Assembly: GCA_045863195.1 (NCBI GenBank)
Contig: BTUI01000001.1
Span: 186,001-250,000 of the forward strand
Length of the DNA: 64,000 nucleotides
Direction of reading: 5' to 3'
From: W-Chloroflexi-9 sp045863195
GTDB taxonomy: Bacteria > Chloroflexota > Dehalococcoidia > UBA2979
Shown here: piece after piece, positions 36,998-45,605 of the stretch
How positions within the stretch are numbered: the stretch's first letter is position 1
Layout of the letters: every line of letters starts with the position of its first letter
Translations under genes and position numbers: made by a program
The notes under the pieces: model-generated
The model's input: only the letters and a program-made list of their open reading frames with translations
What the model was told of the DNA's origin: nothing
The model's database searches: none

Positions 36998-37035
36998 GAA
37001 CGTCACGAACCGGGGGGGGCGAACGTCCCGAACCG
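36998..37035 (+). repeat. 15-bp direct repeat pair upstream of the AhbC-like gene
   Basis: GAACGTCACGAACCG (36998-37012) and GAACGTCCCGAACCG (37021-37035) differ at one base and start 23 bases apart, about two helix turns. They could bind an activator of the radical SAM operon. No family is recognised. Confidence 0.45.
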
Positions 37036-37054
37036 CCCGTCTCTCACCCCGATA

Positions 37055-37077
37055 TGACACATCTGCGCGGTTTGTCA
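37055..37077 (+). promoter_or_regulatory. inverted repeat TGACA-N13-TGTCA
   Basis: Five-base arms around 13 bases, between the direct repeats and the AhbC-like gene. The spacing does not match FNR or CRP sites. Listed because it lies where an operator would be. Confidence 0.25.
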
Positions 37078-37143
37078 CGCGGCCCAGATTTGTCCTTGCA
37101 GGGGGCGCCCCCTTGAATCGGAGAGACCGCAGAGGAGGCTGGC

Positions 37144-38337
37144 ATGCTGGGCGTATCAAGACTCTTGAACGGGACGGTGAGCGAAGGCGATGCGCTCCGC
37201 TTCGGGCGGCAGAGCAGGGCACTCCCTCCCCATCTCCTCCATTACTCGCAGGACAAGCGCCCCGTCGTCGTGTGGACCTCCACGCGCCGCTGCAACCTGC
37301 ACTGCGCCCACTGCTACACGGACTCCGCCGACCATGAATACCCGGGTGAACTCTCTACCGGCGAGGCGCTGGCAATGGTCGACGGGCTGGCTGCTGCCGG
37401 TGTCCCTGTCCTACTCATCTCCGGGGGTGAGCCGCTGCGACGTGCCGATCTGTTTCAGGTCGCCGCACACGCCCGGTCGCACGGGCTCCGTGTCGTGCTC
37501 TCGACGAACGGCACGTTGCTCACGCCAGAGGTCGCGGAGTCTCTGGCGGAGATCGGGGTGTCCTACGTCGGCATCAGCATCGACGGACGCCCGGAGGCGC
37601 ACGACCGCTTCCGCGGGCTACGCGGCGCGTTCGATGCCTCGATGAGTGGTATCGAGGCCTGCCGCGACGCCGGGATCCGGGTCGGACTGCGACTAACCCT
37701 CACGCGCCGAAACCTGGATGACCTGCCATGGATCTTCGACCTCATGGAGGAACGCAGTGTCCCGCGCCTGTGTATCTACCACCTGGCACCGACGGGACGA
37801 GGCGCGCGCATCCAGGACTTCGTCCCCAGCCACGCCCAGACGCGTGGGGCGATGGACTACGTATTCGGGCGGGTGGAGGAGATGTATGCGCGGGGCATCG
37901 AGACCGAGGTGTTGACGGCGGACAACCACGCCGATGCGGCGTACCTCTGGATGCACATGCGCCAAAGCCGACCGGAACGGGCCGACGAGATCAGAACGCT
38001 GCTCTCCTGGAACGGAGGCAACGGCTCAGGGCAGGCGATTGCTGCCGTGGACGCAGACGGGACGGTCTATGCCGACCAGTTCTGGCGCTGGCGCCCGCTG
38101 GGGAACGTGCGGGAGTCCTCGTTCGGCACGATCTGGGATGAGTCCCCCGTCGAACTGCTGCGTGAACTCCGCGACCGCAGGGAGTTCCTGCCCGAGCGAT
38201 GTCAGGGCTGCCAGTTCCTGGACCTGTGCAACGGGAACTTCCGCTCCCGTGCCGAGGCCACCACGGGCGACCCGTGGGGCATGGACCCACTCTGCTACTT
38301 GACGGGGGAGGAGGTCACCGGTGTTGCCGCGTCCTGA
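37144..38337 (+). CDS. radical SAM/SPASM protein like AhbC (didecarboxysiroheme deacetylase)
   Basis: 397 residues. The opening MLGVSRLLNGTVSEGDALRFGRQ with LPPHLLHYSQDKRPVVVW is the AhbC-type lead-in, followed by the cluster motif CNLHCAHCY (CX3CX2C). SPASM cysteines are in CQGCQFLDLC and near the end in GDPWGMDPLCYLT. AhbC removes acetate side chains from didecarboxysiroheme on the siroheme route to heme b; NirJ does similar chemistry for heme d1. No decarboxylase (AhbAB/NirDLGH) is seen in the window. GAGGAGG five bases before ATG sets the start. Confidence 0.75.
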   Translation: MLGVSRLLNGTVSEGDALRFGRQSRALPPHLLHYSQDKRPVVVWTSTRRCNLHCAHCYTDSADHEYPGELSTGEALAMVDGLAAAGVPVLLISGGEPLRRADLFQVAAHARSHGLRVVLSTNGTLLTPEVAESLAEIGVSYVGISIDGRPEAHDRFRGLRGAFDASMSGIEACRDAGIRVGLRLTLTRRNLDDLPWIFDLMEERSVPRLCIYHLAPTGRGARIQDFVPSHAQTRGAMDYVFGRVEEMYARGIETEVLTADNHADAAYLWMHMRQSRPERADEIRTLLSWNGGNGSGQAIAAVDADGTVYADQFWRWRPLGNVRESSFGTIWDESPVELLRELRDRREFLPERCQGCQFLDLCNGNFRSRAEATTGDPWGMDPLCYLTGEEVTGVAAS

Positions 38338-39502
38338 CAGTCCTCACCCGGGGGCGGAGGTCGCTCGTCCGGCGGGCCGTCAGCGCCCCGAGGTGCTCAC
38401 CCTGGACTTCGATGAGCGGCCCTTCACTGTAGCCTGGGAGCTGACGCGGGCCTGCGCGCTGGCGTGTGTCCACTGCCGCGCTGAGGCGCAGCCTCAGCGG
38501 CACCCGGAGGAGTTAAGCACGGCCGAGGCACTGGGCGTCGTGGACCAGCTGGCTGACCTGGCTCCGCCCGTCCTCGTGCTCACCGGCGGCGACCCCTTGA
38601 TGCGCCCCGACCTGTTCGAACTCGCCGGGTACGCGATCCAGCGCGGTCTGCGTGTGGCGGTCTCTCCAACCACTACCGTTCTGGTAACGCGAGAGCGCCT
38701 GGAGCGGCTGCGCGACCTCGGCGTGTCGATGGTCCACATCAGCCTCGACGGGGCGGATGCCGAGACCCACGACGGGTTCCGGGGCGTCGCGGGGACATAC
38801 GACCGCGCGATTGGGACGCTCGAAGCTCTGCAAGGCCTTCGCATCCCGGTGCAGGTGGGCACGACGCTTGGGCGGCACAACCTGCACCAGATGGATGAGA
38901 TGGCGACCCTCGTGGGGGGCTTCGGTGTGCGGATGTGGAGTGTCTTCTTCTTGGTCCCCACAGGACGGGCAACGGCCCGTCAGATGATTACCGCGCCGGA
39001 GGCGGAAGCGGCATGGGACTGGCTCGCAGCGTTGAGTGAACGGGCGCCGTTCGCCGTGCGTACCACCGCTGCGCCACAGTACCGCCGGACGATGATGCTC
39101 CGGGCGCGCGCACGCGGTGGAGGGCCGGTGCGGCTCGCCGGCGCCGGTTATCAGATCGATGAGTCGGTGGCAGGTCCGCGTATGCAGGGCGTCAACGACG
39201 GCAAAGGCTTCCTGTTCATCGACCATCGCGGCAACCTCTGCCCCTCCGGGTTCCTGCAGCTATCAGCCGGGAACGTACGCACCGACCCGATCGCATCCGT
39301 CTACCGGGAATCGCCGCTGTTCCGGAGCCTCCGTGACCCATCGCAACTGACGGGGCGGTGCGGGCGGTGCACGTTTGCTGAGTTATGCGGCGGGTCGCGC
39401 GCACGCGCGTTCGCGACGTCCGGTGACTACCTCGGCGATGACCCGCTGTGCATGCTCGACATCCCACGTGAACGCGCTGACACCGCAACTACCGCTGGCT
39501 GA
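38321..39502 (+). CDS. radical SAM/SPASM protein like AhbD/TIGR04053
   Basis: 393 residues. ERPFTVAWELTRACALACVHC holds the CX3CX2C cluster motif; VLTGGDPLMRPDLFELAGYAI, SLDGADAETHDGFRGV and FFLVPTGRATA are shared with AhbD, which decarboxylates Fe-coproporphyrin to heme b. SPASM Cys are in GRCGRCTFAELCGGSR and DDPLCML. It resembles the family whose members have no assigned reaction at least as much as AhbD proper. GTG 38321 overlaps the previous gene by 17 bases, with GGAGGAGG six bases upstream. Confidence 0.7.
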   Translation: MLPRPDSPHPGAEVARPAGRQRPEVLTLDFDERPFTVAWELTRACALACVHCRAEAQPQRHPEELSTAEALGVVDQLADLAPPVLVLTGGDPLMRPDLFELAGYAIQRGLRVAVSPTTTVLVTRERLERLRDLGVSMVHISLDGADAETHDGFRGVAGTYDRAIGTLEALQGLRIPVQVGTTLGRHNLHQMDEMATLVGGFGVRMWSVFFLVPTGRATARQMITAPEAEAAWDWLAALSERAPFAVRTTAAPQYRRTMMLRARARGGGPVRLAGAGYQIDESVAGPRMQGVNDGKGFLFIDHRGNLCPSGFLQLSAGNVRTDPIASVYRESPLFRSLRDPSQLTGRCGRCTFAELCGGSRARAFATSGDYLGDDPLCMLDIPRERADTATTAG

Positions 39503-39518
39503 CCGGAACGACGGCGAG

Positions 39519-40793
39519 GTGCTGGCGCCGGAGCGGCCGGGACGTTACCCGGCGACGCCGTGGGCGGCGGCCCGTCTCTACCGGCCGTTCGTTGCTGCCG
39601 CGATCACTTCCGGCCTCGCTGGCGCCGCCCTCGGAGCGTCGATGATGGTGGGCGCCGTGCCGCTCTCCGTGGCACTTGAGCTCCACGTGACCCTGCAACT
39701 GCTGGGGTGGTGCGGCCTTTTCATCCTCGGCATGGCGATGCACGTCATCCCCCGCTTCTATGGCAACGCACCGATCTGGTTCCCGTGGCCACAGCGCATC
39801 ACCCTGGTCTTCATCGTCAGTGGGCTGCTCCTCCGGGGCGCTGCAGGGGCGATGCCCGTGTCCTGGCTGTCATCCGTGACCGTGGCGACGGGTGGAGTAG
39901 CGGTAGCTGCCGGGCTCGGTGTCGCGTGCGTGACCCTCGGCCGCGTGATATGGGCGCGGACGATGCCGATGCGGCCCATCGGCCACTGGCTCTGGCTCGG
40001 CCTGGGGGGTGCGGCTGCGACGTCGATCACGTTTGCCGAGATGAGCCTCCAGCAGGGGCTGAGCGGCGCCGAGGCGCCGGATCTGCACCTCTGGCGGACG
40101 TTCCAGTCCGTGGCGCTGCACCTGTTCATCCTGCCGTTCGCATTCGGAATCGCCTCGCGATCCGTCTCGGCTCTCCTCGGGCTGCGCACACCTGGCCGGG
40201 TCGTTGACCGCGCCGCTGCCGTCCTTGTGGGAGGCGGCGGAGTAGCACTGGCGGTTGGGGCAATGGGTGGCCTGGCCGCCGCCACCGGGCTCGGCATGCT
40301 CGGCATCGCGGGTGGCGCCACGGCCCACCTCGTCGGGATGCACCTCTTCGGGCGAGCCGTCAACCCGTCCCCCCGGTGGTTCGTGACCTACCTACAGGTG
40401 GCGTACGCCTGGCTCGGAGTCGCAACGGTGCTGTACGCGTGGCAGGCGCTCGGCACGCTGGGCGTGATGGGCGTTGCCACGTTGCCGGGGAGGCCGGAAC
40501 TGCACGTGCTGACGGTCGGGTACTTTTCGATCCTGATCGTCGGCATCGCATCGCGGCTGCTTCCACTGTTCGAGGGCCGCGTGCTCCGGTTCCATGGGCT
40601 CCTCGCGGTCGCCCTGGTCGCGCTGACGCTCAGCACCGCGATCCGGACCGCTGGTGCCGTGGCACCGCTGTCCCCGCTCCTCTACCACGTCGCGGCGGCG
40701 ATGGCCGCAGCCGGTATCCTGACCGGGATCGCGCCCGTGGCCTACGTACTGCTGGCCCAGGTTCGTGCGGGTGGCCTGTGGATCGAAGCGTGA
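39519..40793 (+). CDS. NnrS-like multi-pass membrane protein
   Basis: About 424 residues with roughly 12 hydrophobic helices. LHVTLQLLGWCGLFILGMAMHVIPRFYG with its His residues recalls the heme/copper-binding segment of NnrS, a membrane protein that protects against nitric oxide stress; LLYHVAAAMAAAGILTGIAPV is a later helix. GTG 39519 lies just past the stop of the previous gene; GTG 39468 inside it is an alternative. Following two heme-type radical SAM genes, it may use or carry the heme they make. Assignment is by motif likeness, not certain. Confidence 0.65.
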   Translation: MLAPERPGRYPATPWAAARLYRPFVAAAITSGLAGAALGASMMVGAVPLSVALELHVTLQLLGWCGLFILGMAMHVIPRFYGNAPIWFPWPQRITLVFIVSGLLLRGAAGAMPVSWLSSVTVATGGVAVAAGLGVACVTLGRVIWARTMPMRPIGHWLWLGLGGAAATSITFAEMSLQQGLSGAEAPDLHLWRTFQSVALHLFILPFAFGIASRSVSALLGLRTPGRVVDRAAAVLVGGGGVALAVGAMGGLAAATGLGMLGIAGGATAHLVGMHLFGRAVNPSPRWFVTYLQVAYAWLGVATVLYAWQALGTLGVMGVATLPGRPELHVLTVGYFSILIVGIASRLLPLFEGRVLRFHGLLAVALVALTLSTAIRTAGAVAPLSPLLYHVAAAMAAAGILTGIAPVAYVLLAQVRAGGLWIEA

Positions 40794-41084
40794 CAGGCGG
40801 GTGCCTCGTGCCATCTGTGTCCCGGGCGATGGCGCTCCACGGGAGCAAGCCGTTCCAGGCCAATCTGACGGTGCAACCAGTTGGAGAGTGCAAAGGGAGA
40901 CCGTCTACCCCGAAGCGGTGATGCGTGCGCGAGTCACATCGCGGGTGCGCCACCACAATGAGGTACTGTCCTGCGACGTGACGGGCCATGACTGGAGTTC
41001 AAGCGTGGTGACCGTGGCTGCCTTCCGCGTGAACTTCGAGAGCCCGGCGGACAGGCTGCACCCAACCTTTCTGGAAGTGGAACA
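40794..41084 (+). other. untranslated leader of the cbiB-cobD-cobQ operon
   Basis: About 290 bases with no supportable gene. A stem GACGGT (40867-40872) with ACCGTC (40900-40905) encloses two GTGCAA words. It does not contain the cobalamin-riboswitch core seen three times elsewhere, although a B12 operon follows. Confidence 0.35.
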
Positions 41085-42029
41085 TTGAGACCGTCACCCG
41101 TCCAGCGCGCGCTGGTGCTGGTGGCGGGCGACCTGCTCGATCGTCTGTGTGGTGACCCACCGAACACGGCGCATCCTGTCGTGCTGCTTGGACTGGCCGC
41201 GCGGCTCGGGCGCTCCGCCGCTCCGGCATCGCCGGCGGCGAGGCGCGCGTATGGCGTCGCGCTCGCCGTGGCGATTCCGATGGCTGCGGCAGCAGTCGCA
41301 CAGGGTGTCCAGTTCGCTGTCCGCCGATCCCCAATCGGTTCGGCAGGGGCGGGGGCGGTCGAGGCTGTCCTGCTCTCGCTCGCTACCTCGCGGTGGACGT
41401 TGCTGGCGCGGGCAGGCGAGGTCGCAGTTGCGCTCGAGGCGGACGACCTCGTTGAGGCGCGGCGACTGCTGGCATACCACCTGGTCAGTCGAGACACCTC
41501 AGAGTTGTCCGTGAGCGAAGTGGCGGGGGCAACGATCGAGTCCGTCGCCGAGAATCTGCACGACGGCGTCATCGCCCCGTGGTGCGCGGCTGCCATCGGA
41601 GGCGTGGCGGGAGCGTGGAGCTACCGTGCGCTCAATACGCTGGACTCCACCTGGGGATACCGGGAGCCATTCCTGGAGGAACTCGGGATGGGAGCAGCAC
41701 GACTGGACGATCTCGCGAATCTCGTTCCTGCCCGATTCAGCGCGGCCTGCATCGTGCTCGCGGCATGGCGACACGAAGATGCGCAAGGGGCGCTGCGGGT
41801 CTGGCAGGCGCATGCCGGCCGGACGGCAAGCCCGAACGCCGGTCGTCCGATGGCCGCGATGGCCGGGGCGTTGGGCGTGACGCTGACCAAGCGAGACCAC
41901 TACACGCTGGGTGACGGTCGTGAACCGGTGCCGGCAGATATCGAACGCGCGTGTGAACTGGCCGATGCAGCGGCCGAGATGGCGCTCCGCCTACTCGTGG
42001 GCGCACTCATGCTGAAGGCGCTGCGATGA
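41085..42029 (+). CDS. cbiB: adenosylcobinamide-phosphate synthase
   Basis: Membrane enzyme attaching aminopropanol phosphate to adenosylcobyric acid (CbiB/CobD of Pseudomonas naming). 314 residues. DLLDRLCGDPPNTAHPV is the N-terminal signature; LLAYHLVSRDTSELS, ATIESVAENLHDGVIAPWCAAAIGG and RALNTLDSTWGY are strongly conserved; several hydrophobic helices. Start is taken as TTG 41085 with GGAAG upstream, as no ATG or GTG fits the N-terminal homology. First gene of a three-gene operon with cobD and cobQ. Confidence 0.92.
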   Translation: MRPSPVQRALVLVAGDLLDRLCGDPPNTAHPVVLLGLAARLGRSAAPASPAARRAYGVALAVAIPMAAAAVAQGVQFAVRRSPIGSAGAGAVEAVLLSLATSRWTLLARAGEVAVALEADDLVEARRLLAYHLVSRDTSELSVSEVAGATIESVAENLHDGVIAPWCAAAIGGVAGAWSYRALNTLDSTWGYREPFLEELGMGAARLDDLANLVPARFSAACIVLAAWRHEDAQGALRVWQAHAGRTASPNAGRPMAAMAGALGVTLTKRDHYTLGDGREPVPADIERACELADAAAEMALRLLVGALMLKALR

Positions 42030-43108
42030 GCCATGGGACGCACGGTGTGGTGCACGGCGGAATGCGCGAGGACGAGCTGCTGGCGCTCGGCATCGACCCG
42101 ACCGGTGTGGTCGACTTGTCGGCGAATCTGCACCCGTCAGGTCCCGATCCGGCGGTGCTTGCAGCCGCTCGGATCGCCCGGTTGGACCAGTACCCACCGC
42201 CGGACGCTGCGCCATTGCGGGATGCCATCGCGGAGGCCCACGGGCTTGATCCAGCGACGGTACTCGTGACGCCGGGAGCAACGGCCGCGCTGCACCTGCT
42301 GGCGCGCGCGTACGTCCGACGGAGCGAGGTAGCGAGTATCGCGGGGCCGACGTTCGGCGAATATCGAGCGGCGATCATGGCGGCAGGCGGGGAGGTGGTG
42401 GAGCACCAAGCCGTCGCGCCGGACTTCGCCCCGGACCTCGATGCGCTGTCCGAGGGCAAGCCACAACTGATGTATCTCTGCCTGCCGAACAACCCGACGG
42501 GCGCCTACCTGCAGCGCGATCAGGTCTGCGCGTTGCTGGATCGGTTGGCGGATAACCAGTTGCTGGTGCTGGACGCAGCCTACGCGCCATTCGTGCAGGG
42601 TGCGTGGGACATTGATGCACTTGTGGCCGAGGGACGGCACACGGTGGTGGTGCACTCGCTGACAAAGCTCCACGCCGTCCCGGGGTTGCGGTTGGGATAC
42701 ATCGTTGCCCCGGTGGGCGTGATCGAACGGCTGCGTCCGCTGGTGCCCTCGTGGTCGATCGATGCAGCATCTCTGGGGGCGGGGATGGTTGCGGTAACGC
42801 AGCACACGAAGCGGATCGCCCTGCTGGAGGCGACGTGGCGTGTGCGCGAGGAGCTGCGATCCCACTGCGAGGCGCTGGGATTGGTCGTGGCGCCGGGCCG
42901 GGCGAACTTCCTCACGGTGCGTACGGGGCACGGTGCCACCGCTCGCGAACGACTCATGCGGGAAGGGTTCGTGGTGCGGGACTGCGCCTCCTTCGGACTG
43001 CCCGATTGGATCCGGATCGCCGTACCGCGCGAGGAGGACCTGTCGGCGCTCAAGCTCGCGCTCACGGCTGCGCTTGGAGAGAGCACGACACCAGTGGATA
43101 CGACATAA
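42026..43108 (+). CDS. cobD: L-threonine-O-3-phosphate decarboxylase
   Basis: PLP enzyme giving (R)-1-aminopropan-2-ol phosphate for the B12 side arm (CobD/CobC). 360 residues of the aspartate-aminotransferase fold, close to HisC: HGGMREDELLALG, DLSANLHPSGP, VTPGATAALHLL, the PNNPTGAYL loop, and VVHSLTKLHAVPGLRLGY with the PLP-binding Lys. The HGG and DLSANLHPSGP start, plus its place between cbiB and cobQ, separate it from HisC. ATG overlaps the cbiB stop (ATGA). Confidence 0.9.
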   Translation: MSHGTHGVVHGGMREDELLALGIDPTGVVDLSANLHPSGPDPAVLAAARIARLDQYPPPDAAPLRDAIAEAHGLDPATVLVTPGATAALHLLARAYVRRSEVASIAGPTFGEYRAAIMAAGGEVVEHQAVAPDFAPDLDALSEGKPQLMYLCLPNNPTGAYLQRDQVCALLDRLADNQLLVLDAAYAPFVQGAWDIDALVAEGRHTVVVHSLTKLHAVPGLRLGYIVAPVGVIERLRPLVPSWSIDAASLGAGMVAVTQHTKRIALLEATWRVREELRSHCEALGLVVAPGRANFLTVRTGHGATARERLMREGFVVRDCASFGLPDWIRIAVPREEDLSALKLALTAALGESTTPVDTT

Positions 43109-43110
43109 CG

Positions 43111-44634
43111 ATGGATAACGATCGAAAGCTCGCGCCGGTGCTCATGGTGGTGGGCACGGCCTCCTCGGTGGGGAAGTCGGTCCTGGTGACCGCGTTGTGC
43201 CGGATCTTCGCGCAGGATGCGATCCGCGTAGCGCCGTTCAAGGCGCAGAATATGTCCAACAACGCCGCCGTGACGCCGGACGGATTGGAGATCGGTCGCG
43301 CGCAGGCGGAGCAGGCCGCCGCCGCCGGGCTGGAGCCCGAAGTGGCCATGAACCCGATCCTGCTCAAGCCACAGGGCGACCGGACATCACACGTCATTCT
43401 GGATGGCCGGCCGGCCGGGGTGCTGACCAGCGCCGACTTCATCCGTCGCAAGCGCGACTTCTGGCCACATGTGGAGCGGGCGCTGCACTCCCTGCGTGAA
43501 CGGTACGACCTGGTGGTGGTGGAAGGCGCCGGTAGCCCAGCCGAGCCCAACCTCCAGGCGACGGACATCGTCAACATGCGCGTCGCCCGCCATGCTGGAG
43601 CGGTCACGTTGCTGGTCGGCGACATCGACCGGGGGGGCGTGTTCGCGCACTTCCTGGGGACGCTGGAACTGCTGGCGCCCGAGGATCGTGTGTTGCTGCA
43701 GGGGCTCGTCGTTAATCGCTTCCGAGGCGACCCCGCGCTGCTCTCGCCCGCCATCGAGGTCATCGAGCGGCGGACGGGCGTGCCGGTGCTGGGCGTGATC
43801 CCGTGGTTGGATGACCTGGGCGTGGCCGATGAAGACGCGGTGGCGCTAGAGCGGCATCGTGAAGCGCAAGATCGCCCGGCCCCGAATGTCGATGCTGTAG
43901 TCGACATTGCCGCCATCCAGTTACCGCATATCGCCAACTTCGATGACCTCGATCCGTTGAAGGCGGAGCCGGGGGTGCGTGTGCGCTGGGTGCGGACCAC
44001 GGCTGAGCTCAAGACGCCGGACCTGATCGTGCTCCCGGGGACGCGAGCGACCATCGCGGACCTCGAGTGGCTGCGCGCGGCTGGACTGGCGGAGGCCATT
44101 ACGGCGCGAGTGGATGTCGGTGCGCACGTGCTGGGCATCTGCGGCGGCTATCAAATGCTTGGCGAACGCCTCATCGACATCGAGGGCATCGAAGCCCCGG
44201 CCGGCACGGCCGCTCTCGGCCTGGGCCTGTTGCCGCTGGAGACTGAGTTCCATGCGGCGAAGCAGACCCGACGGACGAGCGGCAGGATGCTCTTCGCGCC
44301 AGGCATCTGGTCGGGGGCATCCGGCCTGCCAATCGCAGGCTACGAAATCCACATGGGGACATCTCGGCCCACGGAGGGCAACGCATCCCCCGGCCTTATG
44401 GATGTGGATGGCCGCATCGACGGGGCAGTCTCCCCTGACGGGGGAGCCGCCGGCACGTACCTCCACGGTCTCTTCCACAACGATGCTTTGCGCGCCGAAC
44501 TCCTGCGAGCCCTCGGACGGAGCGAATCGAGTACGGCATCAGCCGCTGCGCGCGAGGCAGCATTCGATCGGCTGGCGACAAGCGTGCGGGAGCATCTGGA
44601 CCTGGCACGGATCAGGCAACTGCTGGGCGTGTGA
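43111..44634 (+). CDS. cobQ: cobyric acid synthase
   Basis: Amidates the b, d, e and g side chains of adenosylcobyrinate a,c-diamide with glutamine. 507 residues: VVGTASSVGKSVLVTALCRIF and FKAQNMSNNAAVTPDG at the ATP end, GDIDRGGVFAHFLGTLELL in the middle, then the amidotransferase with VLGICGGYQMLGE (catalytic Cys) and GTYLHGLFHND (His). ATG 43111, two bases after the cobD stop. Differs from CobB by the QNMSNN motif. Confidence 0.95.
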   Translation: MDNDRKLAPVLMVVGTASSVGKSVLVTALCRIFAQDAIRVAPFKAQNMSNNAAVTPDGLEIGRAQAEQAAAAGLEPEVAMNPILLKPQGDRTSHVILDGRPAGVLTSADFIRRKRDFWPHVERALHSLRERYDLVVVEGAGSPAEPNLQATDIVNMRVARHAGAVTLLVGDIDRGGVFAHFLGTLELLAPEDRVLLQGLVVNRFRGDPALLSPAIEVIERRTGVPVLGVIPWLDDLGVADEDAVALERHREAQDRPAPNVDAVVDIAAIQLPHIANFDDLDPLKAEPGVRVRWVRTTAELKTPDLIVLPGTRATIADLEWLRAAGLAEAITARVDVGAHVLGICGGYQMLGERLIDIEGIEAPAGTAALGLGLLPLETEFHAAKQTRRTSGRMLFAPGIWSGASGLPIAGYEIHMGTSRPTEGNASPGLMDVDGRIDGAVSPDGGAAGTYLHGLFHNDALRAELLRALGRSESSTASAAAREAAFDRLATSVREHLDLARIRQLLGV

Positions 44635-44996
44635 GCTGCCGCGCGCCGGGGGCCGAGAAGGGCACCTTCCAGGGTTGCCGGTTGCCAGCACTGTGCGCCT
44701 CCAGCACTGTGCGCTTCTCAGTGTCCAACACGATGGTATCCAGGGCTTCGTCTCGGCATCGGCGCGCGCCCCCTGGGGGCCGTCTACCCATGATCCGCGC
44801 GCCAGAATGTACGTGATAACAACTGTTCGATTAGTACTTAGTCGAATTGATAACGTCGTGATGAAGCGATCAGTCTCCACGGTTGGCAGCGGGGGCGCAC
44901 AACACATCGTGGTACTAGCATTCCGTCAGGAATTTGACGACACCTGGGGCCGGCGGCGCCCGTCGTGCTGGCTCATCACTTCGGAGGTAGCTGTAC
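44635..44996 (+). other. bioY upstream region with small repeats
   Basis: No gene. It holds a tandem pair CCAGCACTGTGCGC (44685-44698 and 44701-44714) and an AT-rich island at 44811-44855 with TGATAAC twice (44813, 44847) around TTCGA (44825) and TCGAA (44841). The island is the likely control region of bioY; it does not match the BirA or BioR consensus I know. Confidence 0.4.
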
Positions 44997-45605
44997 ATGT
45001 CGATCGTGACCTGGGAACGCGAACGCCCGCTGGTCAATCCGATGGCCAACGCCCGCCCGGTGCTGGCGTCCATCGCCACTGTCGTCATCGCCAGCGTCTT
45101 CATCTCGCTCACCGCGCAGCCTGAGGTCCGCGTCGGGCCGGTACCGTTCTCGTTGCAGACGCTCAGCGTCCTGCTCGTCGGCGCAGCGCTTGGATCCCGG
45201 CTGGGATTCGCCGCCGTCTCGCTGTACGTCATGCAGGGCCTCGCGGGACTACCGGTGTTCTCCGGCGGCAATGGCGGCTGGACGTATTTTGCCGCCGCTC
45301 CGAGTGCCGGCTACATCGTCGGGTTCGCGTTCGCCGCGTTCGCCGTCGGCTGGCTCGCCGAGCACGGCTGGAGCCGCCACGTGCTCACGGTTGCTGCGGC
45401 GATGGTGATCGGCAACATCGTGATCTATGTCTTCGGCGTCGTCCGCCTGTCTGACTTCGTTGGCTGGGATGGCGTCTGGGAGTTCGGCGTGCGCCCATTC
45501 CTCGCTGGCGATGCGATTAAGATCGCCATCGCCGCCGGCCTGCTCCCCGCCGCCTGGAAGCTGCGCGGCGTGCTCTTCGGTGTCGGCGGCAAGCCGGGGG
45601 TGTAA
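44997..45605 (+). CDS. bioY: biotin transporter substrate-binding subunit
   Basis: S-component of an ECF-type vitamin importer; 202 residues, about six helices. VRVGPVPFSLQTLSVLLVGAALGSRLG, LQGLAGLPVFSGGNGGW and TYFAAAPSAGYIVGFAFAAF are BioY signatures, and PFLAGDAIKIAIAAGLLP ends it. GGAGGT eight bases before ATG. No ECF ATPase or T-subunit is adjacent, so it relies on shared modules elsewhere or works alone. Unrelated in function to the B12 genes around it. Confidence 0.93.
   Translation: MSIVTWERERPLVNPMANARPVLASIATVVIASVFISLTAQPEVRVGPVPFSLQTLSVLLVGAALGSRLGFAAVSLYVMQGLAGLPVFSGGNGGWTYFAAAPSAGYIVGFAFAAFAVGWLAEHGWSRHVLTVAAAMVIGNIVIYVFGVVRLSDFVGWDGVWEFGVRPFLAGDAIKIAIAAGLLPAAWKLRGVLFGVGGKPGV

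Noticed and set aside
41085..45605. idea that bioY belongs to the cobQ operon
   Set aside because: A 360-base gap with its own AT-rich control region separates them, and biotin uptake has no link to B12 synthesis.
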